A stretch of DNA of 14,752 nt from Pseudomonadota bacterium (lineage in GTDB: Bacteria; Pseudomonadota; Alphaproteobacteria; Rhodospirillales; 2-02-FULL-58-16), in NCBI GenBank assembly GCA_022572335.1, contig JACZWD010000042.1, positions 1 through 14,752 on the forward strand, given 5' to 3'. Made by a program: the position numbers and the translations under genes. Every line of letters starts with the position of its first letter. Position 1 is the stretch's first letter. The notes beneath the pieces were generated by a model, which was not told where the DNA came from, did no database searches, and saw only the letters and a program-made list of their open reading frames with translations. Positions 5,707 to 12,685 of the stretch are shown in pieces.

Positions 5707-6948
5707 TTACTCCCGCACTCCGATCCAGTGGGTATCCTGTTCGTTGATGTCGCCGCCGGCGGCGGCGTCGAACGCCATGTCGGCCATTTCGATGACGTTG
5801 TCGGCGCTCACCTCCCGTCCGCCCAGGCCGGCGATGAACGAAATGACCTTGGGCGGGCTCTCCATCGGGTACAGCGCCGAGCGCACCTCGGTGGCCAATA
5901 CGCCGCTGTGGAAGGCCGAGCCGAAACTGTAGTCGCGATCGATCACGCCCACGGCGTGCACCGTGGCGAACGCGTCCTGCAACTCGATGGTGGGGAACGG
6001 GCGGAACCACCGGACCCTGACGAAGCCGACCTTTTTGCCCTGCTCCCTCATCTTGCGGACGGCGACTCTCACCGGCATCGCCAGGGTTCCCATTCCGACC
6101 AGGGCGATCTCGGCGTCGTCCATCATGTAGCGCTCGATGAAGGGCTCGCCGCCGCGCCCGAACTTGGCGTTGAAATCTTCGTAGACCTCGATGATGACCC
6201 CACGGGCACGGCGCATCGCCATGTCGTTCTGCCGGCGCATCTCCATCAGCCAGTCCTCGTTCACCTGCGGGGCGATGGTGATCGGGTTGTCCGGATGCAA
6301 CTGCTTTTCCGCCCGGTCATAGGGCGGCAGGAAGCTGTCGACCGTCTCCTGGGAAGGAACCTTGACCAGCGTCTGGCTGTGGGTGAGGAAAGCGCCGTCG
6401 CAGCTGATCGCGCAGGGCAGGGAGACGCGCTTGTCTTCGGCCACGCGGTAGGCGATCAGCGCCGTGTCCAGCGCCTCCTGCGCCGTCGACACCCAGTTGA
6501 GCATCCAGCCCAGGTCCCGCACCGCCAGCGCATCGTTGTGCTCGACCCCGAAGGCACCGGGATCGTCGAGCGCCCTGTTGCCGACCATGGCGACCATCGG
6601 CACACGCAGCCCGGCGGTGACCGCCAGCGCCTCGAAGGCGTAGAACCAACCGACGCCGCTGGACCCGCAGAACACGCGGGCCCCCACCACTGATGCGTGC
6701 TTGACGATCTCGAACTGCGAGTGCTCGCTCTCGGCGACGATGAATTCGCAGTCGAAGTCTCCGTTGGAGATCATCTGCGATACGTACTGCATGACGGTGT
6801 CGTAGGGGCGGATCGGGTAGGCCGTGATCACGTCGACGTCGGCCAGCCGGCAGGCGTGGGCGATCGCTTCACTGCCGCTGATCAGCTCCTCTGTCTCACC
6901 GCTCGGGCCTTCGATCTTCTCCGCAACCGCTAGGTCAGGAGGGGTCAT
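5707..6948 (-). CDS. 2-oxoacid:ferredoxin oxidoreductase, alpha subunit with YPIRP motif (oxalate oxidoreductase-like)
   Basis: A 413-residue alpha (pyrimidine-binding plus transketolase C-like) subunit. Most enzymes of this family have YPITP, whose Thr binds the 2-oxoacid carboxylate. Here it is YPIRPYD with Arg47. From memory, Moorella thermoacetica oxalate oxidoreductase has YPIRP with Arg31, Arg109 and Asp112 at its active site. Here Arg47, Arg125 and Asp128 (in NRALDDPGAFG) fall at the same positions with a constant offset of 16. Other shared-looking pieces are LADVDVI, GARVFCGSSGVG, FGVEHNDA and VSFIAGLGGREVS-like ends. The start overlaps the gamma-delta stop by 14 bases, with AGGAGA about 6 bases upstream. 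Likely reaction: oxalate to 2 CO2 with reduction of ferredoxin. Another small 2-oxoacid is possible. Confidence 0.93.
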   Translation of the reverse strand: MTPPDLAVAEKIEGPSGETEELISGSEAIAHACRLADVDVITAYPIRPYDTVMQYVSQMISNGDFDCEFIVAESEHSQFEIVKHASVVGARVFCGSSGVGWFYAFEALAVTAGLRVPMVAMVGNRALDDPGAFGVEHNDALAVRDLGWMLNWVSTAQEALDTALIAYRVAEDKRVSLPCAISCDGAFLTHSQTLVKVPSQETVDSFLPPYDRAEKQLHPDNPITIAPQVNEDWLMEMRRQNDMAMRRARGVIIEVYEDFNAKFGRGGEPFIERYMMDDAEIALVGMGTLAMPVRVAVRKMREQGKKVGFVRVRWFRPFPTIELQDAFATVHAVGVIDRDYSFGSAFHSGVLATEVRSALYPMESPPKVISFIAGLGGREVSADNVIEMADMAFDAAAGGDINEQDTHWIGVRE

Positions 6949-8080
6949 CGGCTATCTCCTCGGCATATTGGCCCACGTGGTGAAACCCGTGCGAGCGGGC
7001 GGGCAGGTGGGTAATTTTTTCGGACAGCCAGGTCGAGTAGCCTTCCTTGTCCTTGGCCCACATTTCCCACTGGCTGTCGTGGTCCTCGAAGGCTTCCTCG
7101 TTGACCATGGTGACGCACTCGTTCACCGGGCACACGGCCTCGCACACGCCACAGCCGCAGCACGCTTCCATGTTGGCGTCGTAGAAGCCGTCGGGGGTGA
7201 TGTCGAAGCAGGTGTCCGGACAATTCAGCCAACAAAGCGTGCACTTGGTGCAGGTGTCGAAATTGATCACCGGCCGCATGGTGCGCGTGGAGAACTTCTT
7301 GAAGGTCTCGCTGCGGGTCGGGACGTAGCCGCCGTCCCGGCCGGGAACGTCTTGTGGCTTCGCGTCCATGCCGCGAATCACCAGGCCCTCTTCCATCTTG
7401 GTCCAGCCCGGCAGGTCGAACGAGAAGGGCTTCGCATCGTTGCCCTGATCGGCGCCAACGGGCGTCGACTCGACCGCCTCGTACGCCTTCTTCGCCGACG
7501 CCACCTTCAGGTCATCCTTCCACTGCTCGGCGATCGCCTCGACCATGGACTCCAGGCTCACGATCTGCGGGGCGACCTTGGCCAGGGCGCCGAGGAGGCG
7601 CACATCGGTGTGGTCGTCCTTGTACACCCACAGGCCGGAGAAACTGGCCGGCGACTTGACGATGGCGAGATTGTAGGGAGCCCCCTTGCGGTGGACTGTC
7701 TTGATCAGCTTGTTGGCCGACTGGGTCGAGGTGACCACAAGCGTGCCGCCGTCCGCGAGCAGCTTGTTGATCGGCTGCAGGCCATACCAGGCCCAGGACT
7801 CGACGCCCTTGCACAGGGCGTCGTCAAGGACGATGGTCACGTCGTTGTTGTCGGGCTCGTACTTGGCCAGGTGCTCCTCCAACTCCTCTTCGTTATCGGA
7901 GACCACGGCGAACTGCTTGGCCGGGATGCCGTTGCGTTCCGGCGAGTCCCCGTAGCGCCCGAAGGCGATGCCGATCTTCCCGTCTTTCCTGGCAGCCAAG
8001 ACGATCCCGCGGCAGATGTTCTTGGCCAGCGTCTTTTGAAAGATGCCACGGTACACGACCTCCACGGATCCGGTGCTCAT
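6935..8080 (-). CDS. 2-oxoacid:ferredoxin oxidoreductase, fused gamma-delta subunit
   Basis: A 381-residue fusion. Residues about 1-190 are the gamma domain (VVYRGIFQKTLAKNICRGI at the N-terminus; DDALCKGVESWAWYGLQP; GGTLVVTST). Residues about 190-265 are a linker. Residues about 268-330 are a two-cluster ferredoxin: CTKCTLCWLNCP (Cys277, 280, 283, 287) and CCGCGVCEAVCP (Cys307, 310, 313, 317). A tail of about 50 residues follows. It passes electrons from the ThDP/cluster core to external ferredoxin. A fused gamma-delta chain with separate alpha and beta is the layout recalled for Moorella oxalate oxidoreductase, unlike four-subunit archaeal or single-chain pyruvate enzymes. The start at 8080 has a strong GGGGAGGAA six bases upstream; an ATG six bases earlier runs straight into TGA. 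First gene of the operon. Confidence 0.93.
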   Translation of the reverse strand: MSTGSVEVVYRGIFQKTLAKNICRGIVLAARKDGKIGIAFGRYGDSPERNGIPAKQFAVVSDNEEELEEHLAKYEPDNNDVTIVLDDALCKGVESWAWYGLQPINKLLADGGTLVVTSTQSANKLIKTVHRKGAPYNLAIVKSPASFSGLWVYKDDHTDVRLLGALAKVAPQIVSLESMVEAIAEQWKDDLKVASAKKAYEAVESTPVGADQGNDAKPFSFDLPGWTKMEEGLVIRGMDAKPQDVPGRDGGYVPTRSETFKKFSTRTMRPVINFDTCTKCTLCWLNCPDTCFDITPDGFYDANMEACCGCGVCEAVCPVNECVTMVNEEAFEDHDSQWEMWAKDKEGYSTWLSEKITHLPARSHGFHHVGQYAEEIADDPS

Positions 8081-8164
8081 TCACATTCCTCCCCTTAGGC
8101 GTGACTGCCGTTAGCGTGATTTCGGTCGGGTGCCTGCCCTATAAAGAAAGCCTGTGCACACCCA

Positions 8165-8185
8165 TCTGGTCGACATTATACCAGA
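8165..8185 (-). promoter_or_regulatory. Extended -10 promoter of the oxidoreductase operon with flanking inverted repeat
   Basis: On the minus strand the sequence reads TGGTATAAT, a consensus -10 (TATAAT, plus-strand 8175-8180) with the TG extension. No good -35 is found at the right spacing. TCTGGT at 8165-8170 and ACCAGA at 8180-8185 form a 6-bp inverted repeat around the -10 and predicted start (about 8168), a suitable place for a repressor. The leader to the 8080 ATG would be about 88 nt. Confidence 0.65.
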
Positions 8186-8189
8186 AAAA

Positions 8190-8244
8190 TTTGTAAACAA
8201 AGACCTGTGTAACAGAAAACTCTGTAAACGGAGTGCATGTTAAC
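8190..8244. promoter_or_regulatory. Four-site palindromic operator array upstream of the oxidoreductase promoter
   Basis: Four related palindromes follow each other in an AT-rich island: TTTGTAAACAAA (centre 8195.5), CTGTGTAACAG (8210), CTCTGTAAACGGAG (8226.5) and GTTAAC (8241.5). All contain GT(A/T)AAC or a one-base-shorter form, and centres are about 15 bases apart, or one and a half helix turns. They cover the -35 area and upstream of the -10. This suggests cooperative binding by one dimeric regulator, activator-like given the poor -35. The regulator is unknown. Confidence 0.55.
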
Positions 8245-8363
8245 TTGTCGATCCGCCCGTGGGAAGCCGAAAAGCTTGTTCCACCGTCCGATTTCCCCGC
8301 ATCGGGACAATCCCGTGGCGCCGGTTTCACACCACTCCGGCACGCCGCCGTTCAGGCCGCGTC

Positions 8364-8392
8364 TTGCTCTTTGCGCGCCCAGCGTCTATCAA
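8364..8392 (+). promoter_or_regulatory. argC: Candidate sigma-70 promoter of argC
   Basis: TTGCTC (8364-8369), 17-bp spacer, TATCAA (8387-8392); predicted start near 8399 and a leader of about 190 nt. Best box pair found between the operator array and argC. Between 8245 and 8363 only a short CGGGA-CAA-TCCCG hairpin at 8303-8315 was seen, and no credible gene. Confidence 0.4.
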
Positions 8393-8500
8393 GCGTTCCT
8401 GTCTCCGGGGCGAAGTGTAATTCAGCAATCTGCGGGCACGGTCCGATGCGGTTACGACGGCGAGCAAACACAGGGGTACGCGGCCTCCGCTCGCGCGGGG

Positions 8501-8528
8501 ATCGCGGGGATTAGGAATCGCGGGGATG
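8501..8528 (+). repeat. Short direct repeat in the argC leader
   Basis: ATCGCGGGGAT occurs at 8501-8511 and again at 8517-8527, a 16-base period. Possible binding-site pair or slippage product; no known motif recognised. Confidence 0.4.
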
Positions 8529-8543
8529 GGATTTTGCCTTGTC

Positions 8544-8571
8544 AAAGGGCGTCCCCTGGGGGACGCTCTTT
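8544..8571 (+). terminator. Strong 13-bp hairpin just upstream of argC
   Basis: AAAGGGCGTCCCC pairs with GGGGACGCTCTTT with one wobble and a very tight loop, then CGG. It ends 21 bases before the argC ATG. The terminal TTT is short for an intrinsic terminator. It could be an attenuator in the argC leader, or a leftover rpsI terminator if argC once followed rpsI directly. Confidence 0.5.
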
Positions 8572-8592
8572 CGGCATCGGGGTGATGGAACC

Positions 8593-9660
8593 ATGACGGG
8601 CAACGCGAAACCGGCCGGGACCAACACGGTCAGGGTCGCCATCGTCGGCGCCAGCGGATACACGGGCGCCGAACTGGTGCGACTCCTGGTCCGCCATCCG
8701 GGGGCCGAGATCGGCGTCCTCACCGCCGACCGCAAGGCCGGGCGGAGCCTTGGCGCCGTCTTTCCCCACCTGGCGGGCGCCGCCCTGCCCGACCTGGTGG
8801 CCCTGGACACCGTCGACTGGGACGCCGTCGACGTGGTGTTCTGCGGCCTGCCCCACGGGACCACGCAGGAGGTCGTCGCGGCGCTCCCGTCCCATCTCAA
8901 GGTGATCGACCTTTCGGCCGATTTCCGGCTCGCCGACGCGGACACCTACGCCCGCTGGTACGGGCACGCCCACCGGGCGCCCGCGTTGCAGAAGGACGCG
9001 GTCTACGGCCTCAGCGAACTGGCCCGCGAGGCCATCGCCAAGGCGCGCCTGGTGGCCTGTCCGGGCTGCTATCCCACCGCCGCCCTGCTGCCGCTGGTGC
9101 CCCTGATCGAGGCCGGCGGGATCGTCCCCGAGGACATCATCATCGACGCCAAGTCGGGGGTCAGCGGCGCCGGCCGCGGGCTCAAGGAGAGCACCCTGTT
9201 CGCCGAGGTGGGCGAGGGCATCCACGCCTACGGGGTGGCGTCCCACCGGCATACGCCGGAGATCGAGCAGGGCCTCGCCCGGGCGGCGGGGCGGCCGGTC
9301 GCGGTCAGTTTCACGCCCCATCTGGTGCCCATGAACCGGGGCATCCTCGCCACCATCTATGTCAAGCTGGCCGACGGCGCCACCGCGGACGGCCTGCGCG
9401 CCATGCTGGCCGAACGCTACCGGGGCGAGCCCTTCGTCCGCGTCGTGCCCGAGGGCGCCCAGCCGGCCACCCGCCACGTGCGCGGCTCCAACCACTGCCT
9501 GATCGGAGTGTTCGCCGACCGCCTGGCGGGGCGGGCCATCATCGTCTCGGTCCTCGACAACCTGGTGAAGGGGGCGTCGGGCCAGGCGGTGCAGAACATG
9601 AACCTGATCTGCGGCTTCGCCGAGACCGACGGACTGGAGCAGGAGCCGCTGTTTCCCTAG
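8593..9660 (+). CDS. argC: N-acetyl-gamma-glutamyl-phosphate reductase
   Basis: A 355-residue NADP-dependent enzyme that reduces N-acetylglutamyl-5-phosphate to the semialdehyde, third step of arginine synthesis, in the cytoplasm. Seen: the nucleotide loop VAIVGASGYTGAELVRLL (about 15-32), LPHGTTQE, DLSADFR, YGLSEL, the catalytic cysteine motif ACPGCYPTA (Cys159), SGVSGAGR, and the histidine motif HRHTPEIEQ (His220). SNHCLIGVF and DNLVKGASGQAVQNMN near the C-terminus complete the long-type ArgC. ATG 8593 is chosen because earlier in-frame codons cross the leader hairpin and are non-homologous. The ribosome site GGTGATGGA is weak. It stands alone, bounded by its own promoter and terminator, with the oxidoreductase operon divergent upstream. 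Confidence 0.97.
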   Translation: MTGNAKPAGTNTVRVAIVGASGYTGAELVRLLVRHPGAEIGVLTADRKAGRSLGAVFPHLAGAALPDLVALDTVDWDAVDVVFCGLPHGTTQEVVAALPSHLKVIDLSADFRLADADTYARWYGHAHRAPALQKDAVYGLSELAREAIAKARLVACPGCYPTAALLPLVPLIEAGGIVPEDIIIDAKSGVSGAGRGLKESTLFAEVGEGIHAYGVASHRHTPEIEQGLARAAGRPVAVSFTPHLVPMNRGILATIYVKLADGATADGLRAMLAERYRGEPFVRVVPEGAQPATRHVRGSNHCLIGVFADRLAGRAIIVSVLDNLVKGASGQAVQNMNLICGFAETDGLEQEPLFP

Positions 9661-9661
9661 C

Positions 9662-9684
9662 GCGCGGAGGACCGCGCCGCTTTT
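9662..9684 (+). terminator. Intrinsic terminator of argC
   Basis: GCGCGG-AGGA-CCGCGC directly after the argC stop, followed by CGCTTTT. Short GC-rich stem with a four-base T-run. Confidence 0.65.
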
Positions 9685-9699
9685 GTCTCCAGCCGGGCG

Positions 9700-9866
9700 C
9701 CGGACCCTATACGCTTGCAGGCTCCGATCCATACGCCCGTTCAATATTTTCGCGCTTCATCCCGTGGCACCATTGCCCTTGGTGCCGCCCGTCATTCCCC
9801 CCCCTTGCGGGCGGTTCCATACCTCCCTGTTAAACTTGCCGGGCCTTTGGGCCCGGCATTCTTTTT
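9700..9866 (+). ncRNA. Possible small RNA ending in a strong terminator
   Basis: After the argC terminator, a second and stronger intrinsic terminator lies 178 nt further on although no gene intervenes. Within the stretch, GCCGCCCG (about 9783) pairs with CGGGCGG (about 9808), exposing a loop of eight consecutive C after TCATT. C-rich loops of this sort recall the anti-Shine-Dalgarno loops of some alphaproteobacterial sRNAs. The 5' end is a guess; no clear promoter was found (weak TTGCAG near 9715). It could instead be argC read-through 3' UTR. Confidence 0.3.
9838..9866 (+). terminator. Strong intrinsic terminator
   Basis: GCCGGGCC-TTTG-GGCCCGGC (9838-9857), an 8-bp perfect GC stem, followed by ATTCTTTTT. 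Polarity is rightward; read leftward the T-run is poor (GTTT), so it is less likely to serve parE. Confidence 0.85.
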
Positions 9867-9884
9867 CCATCCGCTGGGAATTGG

Positions 9885-9898
9885 CCCGGCGCGCCGGG
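9885..9898. other. Perfect 14-bp GC palindrome at the parE 3' end
   Basis: CCCGGCGCGCCGGG begins three bases beyond the parE stop (minus strand). Possibly the stem of a parE terminator, but no T-run follows on that strand. Confidence 0.35.
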
Positions 9899-9901
9899 TG
9901 T

Positions 9902-11890
9902 TCAGACGTCGATATCGTCGACGAAGCGCGCGTGTTCCTGGATGTAGGCCAGCCGGAGTTCGGGCCTGCGGCCCATGAGGGCGTCGACCAGATTCTCGGT
10001 GTCCTTGGCCGCGGCGATTTCGTCGGCCCGGTGGCCATGGGGCACGACGACGCGCAGCAACATGCGCTTCGCCGGATCCATGGTGGTTTCCTTGAGCTGG
10101 GCCGAGGGCATCTCGCCCAACCCCTTGAAGCGGCTGATCTCGATATTGGCCTTGCCGGTGAACGCCTTTTTGAGCAGTTCGTCCTTGTGGGCGTCGTCGC
10201 GGGCATAGAGCGTCGTGGCCCCCTGGGTGATGCGGTAAAGGGGCGGCATGGCGATGAAAAGGTGTTCGTTTTCTATTAGTTGTGGAATTTCCTTAAAGAA
10301 GAACGTCATCAAAAGGGAGGCGATGTGCGCGCCGTCCACGTCGGCGTCGGTCATGATGATGATCTTTTCGTAGCGCAACGCGCCGTCGTCGTAGGCATCG
10401 CCGGTGCCGCAGCCGAGCGCCTCGACGATGTCGCGCAGCTCCTGGTTGGTCCGGCGCTTGTCTTCCGAGGCGCTGGCCACGTTGAGGATCTTGCCGCGCA
10501 AGGGAAGCACGGCCTGGGTCTCGCGGTTGCGCGCCTGCTTGGCCGAGCCGCCGGCGGAGTCGCCTTCGACCAGGAACACCTCGGTGCCTTCGGCGCCCTT
10601 GCGGGTGCAGTCGGTCAGTTTGCCCGGCAGACGCAGGCGCCGGGTCGCCGACTGGCGCTTCAGTTCCCGGTCCCGGCGGCGGCGCAGGCGAGTGTCGACG
10701 CGCACGAGGATACGCTCGAGCAGGACCTTGGCCGATTCCGGATCGCCCGAAAGCCAGTGGTCGAAGTGATCGCGCATGCAGGTCTCGACCAGGCGGGCGG
10801 CTTCCGCCGTGCTCAGCTTCTCCTTGGTCTGGCCCTGGAAATGGGGGTCATGGATGAACACCGAGAGCATGATGCAGGCGCCGCCGACCACGTCGTCGCC
10901 GGTCATCTTCGCCGCCTGCTTGTTGTTGACGAGTTCGGCGTAGGCTTTCAGTCCCTTGGTCAGGGCCGCCCGCATGCCCGCCTCGTGGGTGCCGCCCTGG
11001 GGGGTGGGCACCGTGTTGCAATAGGAGTTGAGGAATTCGTCCTCGTCCTCCGGCCACGCCACCACCCATTCGACCTTGCCCGCAAGGCCGTTCAGTTGGG
11101 CTTCGCCGGCAAACGGGACGGGGGTGATGGTCTTGCGGTCCTTGAGCTTCGAGTTCAGGAAGTCGCCGAGGCCCCCGGGGAAATGCAGGGTTTCGCGGGC
11201 CGGCGTGTCGTCTTCCTTTTTGTTGAGCAGGGCCGGATCGCACGACCACCGGATCTCCACGCCCCGGAACAGGTACGCCTTGGAGCGCGCCATGCGGTAG
11301 AGCACGGTGGGGTGGAACCGGGCGCGGGCGCCGAAGATCTCCGGGTCGGGACGGAAGGTCACGGTGGTGCCGCGGCGGTTCTGCACCGCGCCCGAGGCCT
11401 TCAACGGTGCCTTCGGGTGACCGCGGCTGTAGGTCTGGGTCCACAGCCGGCGATCGCGGGCCACCTGGACGGTCAGGGATTCGGAAAGGGCGTTGACCAC
11501 GGAAAGGCCCACCCCGTGCAGGCCGCCCGACGTCTTGTACACCTTGCCCCCGAACTTGCCGCCCGAATGCAGCGTGGTGAGGATGACCTCGAGGGCCGGC
11601 GTGTTCTTGAACTTGGGGTGGGGATCGACGGGGATGCCGCGGCCGTTGTCGCGCACCGTGACCGTGTTGTCGGCGGCCAGCTCCAGGTCGATGCGGGTGG
11701 CGTGGCCGGCCACCGCCTCGTCCATGGCGTTGTCCAGGACCTCCGCCACCAGATGGTGGAGCCCCCTCTCGTCGGTGCCGCCGATGAACATGGCGGGACG
11801 CCGGCGCACCGGCTCCAGGCCCTCGAGGACCTCGATGTCCTTGGCCGAATAGTCTTCTTGCTTGGGTGCCGTCTGTTGCACAATGCCCAT
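9902..11890 (-). CDS. parE: DNA topoisomerase IV subunit B
   Basis: A 662-residue ATPase subunit of the type IIA topoisomerase that decatenates daughter chromosomes with ParC. Domains: GHKL ATPase with EVLDNAMDEAVAG (Glu50, Asp53, Asn54), DNGRGIP (81-87) and GGLHGVGLSVVNALS (from 122); transducer with the QTKEKL loop (354-359); TOPRIM with EGDSAGGSAKQARNR (from 442), LPLRGKILNV and the metal-binding DADVDG (515-520); then FKGLGEMP. Length and the lack of a C-terminal insert fit ParE rather than the longer alphaproteobacterial GyrB. The YSAKDIEVLEGLEPVRRRPAMFIGGTD start is typical ParE. The start at 11890 has a weak ribosome site. Single gene, divergent from the YciA-type thioesterase. Confidence 0.96.
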   Translation of the reverse strand: MGIVQQTAPKQEDYSAKDIEVLEGLEPVRRRPAMFIGGTDERGLHHLVAEVLDNAMDEAVAGHATRIDLELAADNTVTVRDNGRGIPVDPHPKFKNTPALEVILTTLHSGGKFGGKVYKTSGGLHGVGLSVVNALSESLTVQVARDRRLWTQTYSRGHPKAPLKASGAVQNRRGTTVTFRPDPEIFGARARFHPTVLYRMARSKAYLFRGVEIRWSCDPALLNKKEDDTPARETLHFPGGLGDFLNSKLKDRKTITPVPFAGEAQLNGLAGKVEWVVAWPEDEDEFLNSYCNTVPTPQGGTHEAGMRAALTKGLKAYAELVNNKQAAKMTGDDVVGGACIMLSVFIHDPHFQGQTKEKLSTAEAARLVETCMRDHFDHWLSGDPESAKVLLERILVRVDTRLRRRRDRELKRQSATRRLRLPGKLTDCTRKGAEGTEVFLVEGDSAGGSAKQARNRETQAVLPLRGKILNVASASEDKRRTNQELRDIVEALGCGTGDAYDDGALRYEKIIIMTDADVDGAHIASLLMTFFFKEIPQLIENEHLFIAMPPLYRITQGATTLYARDDAHKDELLKKAFTGKANIEISRFKGLGEMPSAQLKETTMDPAKRMLLRVVVPHGHRADEIAAAKDTENLVDALMGRRPELRLAYIQEHARFVDDIDV

Positions 11891-11916
11891 CCGTGAATGT
11901 CTTTGCCGCGGCGCCT

Positions 11917-11945
11917 ATCCTAAAAACCCTTCCAGCCCGTAGCAA
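11917..11945 (-). promoter_or_regulatory. parE: Candidate parE promoter in the divergent parE/yciA region
   Basis: On the minus strand: TTGCTA (plus 11940-11945), 17-bp spacer, TAGGAT (11917-11922), start near 11910, leader about 20 nt. A weaker rightward pair, TTCCAG (11930-11935) and TACAGT (11952-11957), could drive the thioesterase, so the two promoters would overlap. Confidence 0.5.
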
Positions 11946-11992
11946 GCATGATACAGTAGTGGCAGGGAAAAAAATAACAAGATGTTGTGGCC

Positions 11993-12424
11993 ATGGTGAA
12001 AACGACCGACACATCCGCGGGGCACGCCGTGGCGGCGGACGCGCCCCCTGGACCGCGCGGCGAAATGGCCATCCGCACCCTGGCCATGCCGCGGGACACC
12101 AACCCCAGCGGCGACATCTTCGGCGGCTGGCTGATGTCCCAGATGGACGTGGCCGGCGGCATCACCGCCGGCGCCCGGGCCAAGGGCCGCGTCGCCACGG
12201 TAGCGGTGCAGGGCATGGTCTTCCACCGTCCGGTCCATGTGGGGGATGTGGTATGCTGCTACGCGGATATCCAGGAAGTGGGCCGCACGTCGATCACAAT
12301 TCTGATCGAGGCCTGGGTGCTCCGCGACCGCCAGGCGGGGGACCGGTTCAAGGTCACCGAGGGCGTGTTCACCTACGTGGCCCTCGACGCGGACGGCACG
12401 AAACGCCGGCTGCCGCCCCCTTGA
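11993..12424 (+). CDS. yciA: YciA-type acyl-CoA thioesterase
   Basis: A 143-residue hotdog-fold acyl-CoA hydrolase, expected to form a hexamer in the cytoplasm and hydrolyse a broad range of acyl-CoAs. Recognised from NPSGDIFGGWLMSQMDVAGG (about 37-56), where the Asp of SGD is the catalytic-type acidic residue, then GRVATVAVQGMVFHRPVHVGDVVCCYA and the closing EGVFTYVALDADG, all close to E. coli YciA as remembered. The first 22 residues are a non-conserved, proline- and alanine-rich extension. ATG 11993 is chosen over the GTG at 11987; neither has a clear ribosome site. A short intrinsic terminator follows the stop. Confidence 0.92.
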   Translation: MVKTTDTSAGHAVAADAPPGPRGEMAIRTLAMPRDTNPSGDIFGGWLMSQMDVAGGITAGARAKGRVATVAVQGMVFHRPVHVGDVVCCYADIQEVGRTSITILIEAWVLRDRQAGDRFKVTEGVFTYVALDADGTKRRLPPP

Positions 12425-12459
12425 GAACCGGCCGCCGCCGGCGTTGCCCCGGAAAGTCC

Positions 12460-12479
12460 CCGACCGCATGTCGGTTTTT
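12460..12479 (+). terminator. Short intrinsic terminator after yciA
   Basis: CCGAC-CGCAT-GTCGG immediately followed by TTTTT. The stem is only 5 bp but the T-run is clean and the position, 36 bases after the stop, is right. Confidence 0.6.
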
Positions 12480-12592
12480 CGGCGGACGGGGCGGTTGGGG
12501 GACGGCGGCCCCCTCACGGATAAATCCTCACCGGAAACGGCCCGGATGCTGGAGGAAGACACGGCCGACACAACAAGAACGAACAGGCAATC

Positions 12593-12622
12593 TTTACCCG
12601 AGCAACAGGGTCGGGCTTTAAT
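12593..12622 (+). promoter_or_regulatory. Candidate promoter of the small secreted protein gene
   Basis: TTTACC (12593-12598), 18-bp spacer, TTTAAT (12617-12622); start near 12629. The rest of the gap from 12480 shows nothing convincing. Confidence 0.4.
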
Positions 12623-12685
12623 TGCGGGAACGTCGCCAGGGGCCGGGTCGCGCCATCGGGGAGGAGGCCAAGGGGAGGAACGCCG

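Noticed and set aside
8233..8596. Two overlapping plus-strand open frames of 93 and 119 codons upstream of argC
   Set aside because: They start in the operator array, cross the leader repeats and hairpin, and show no ribosome site or recognisable family.
8542..9744. 400-codon minus-strand open frame opposite argC
   Set aside because: Shadow of argC; no start signal or motif.
10280..11896. 538-codon plus-strand open frame
   Set aside because: Antisense to parE, which has every expected motif; low-complexity translation.
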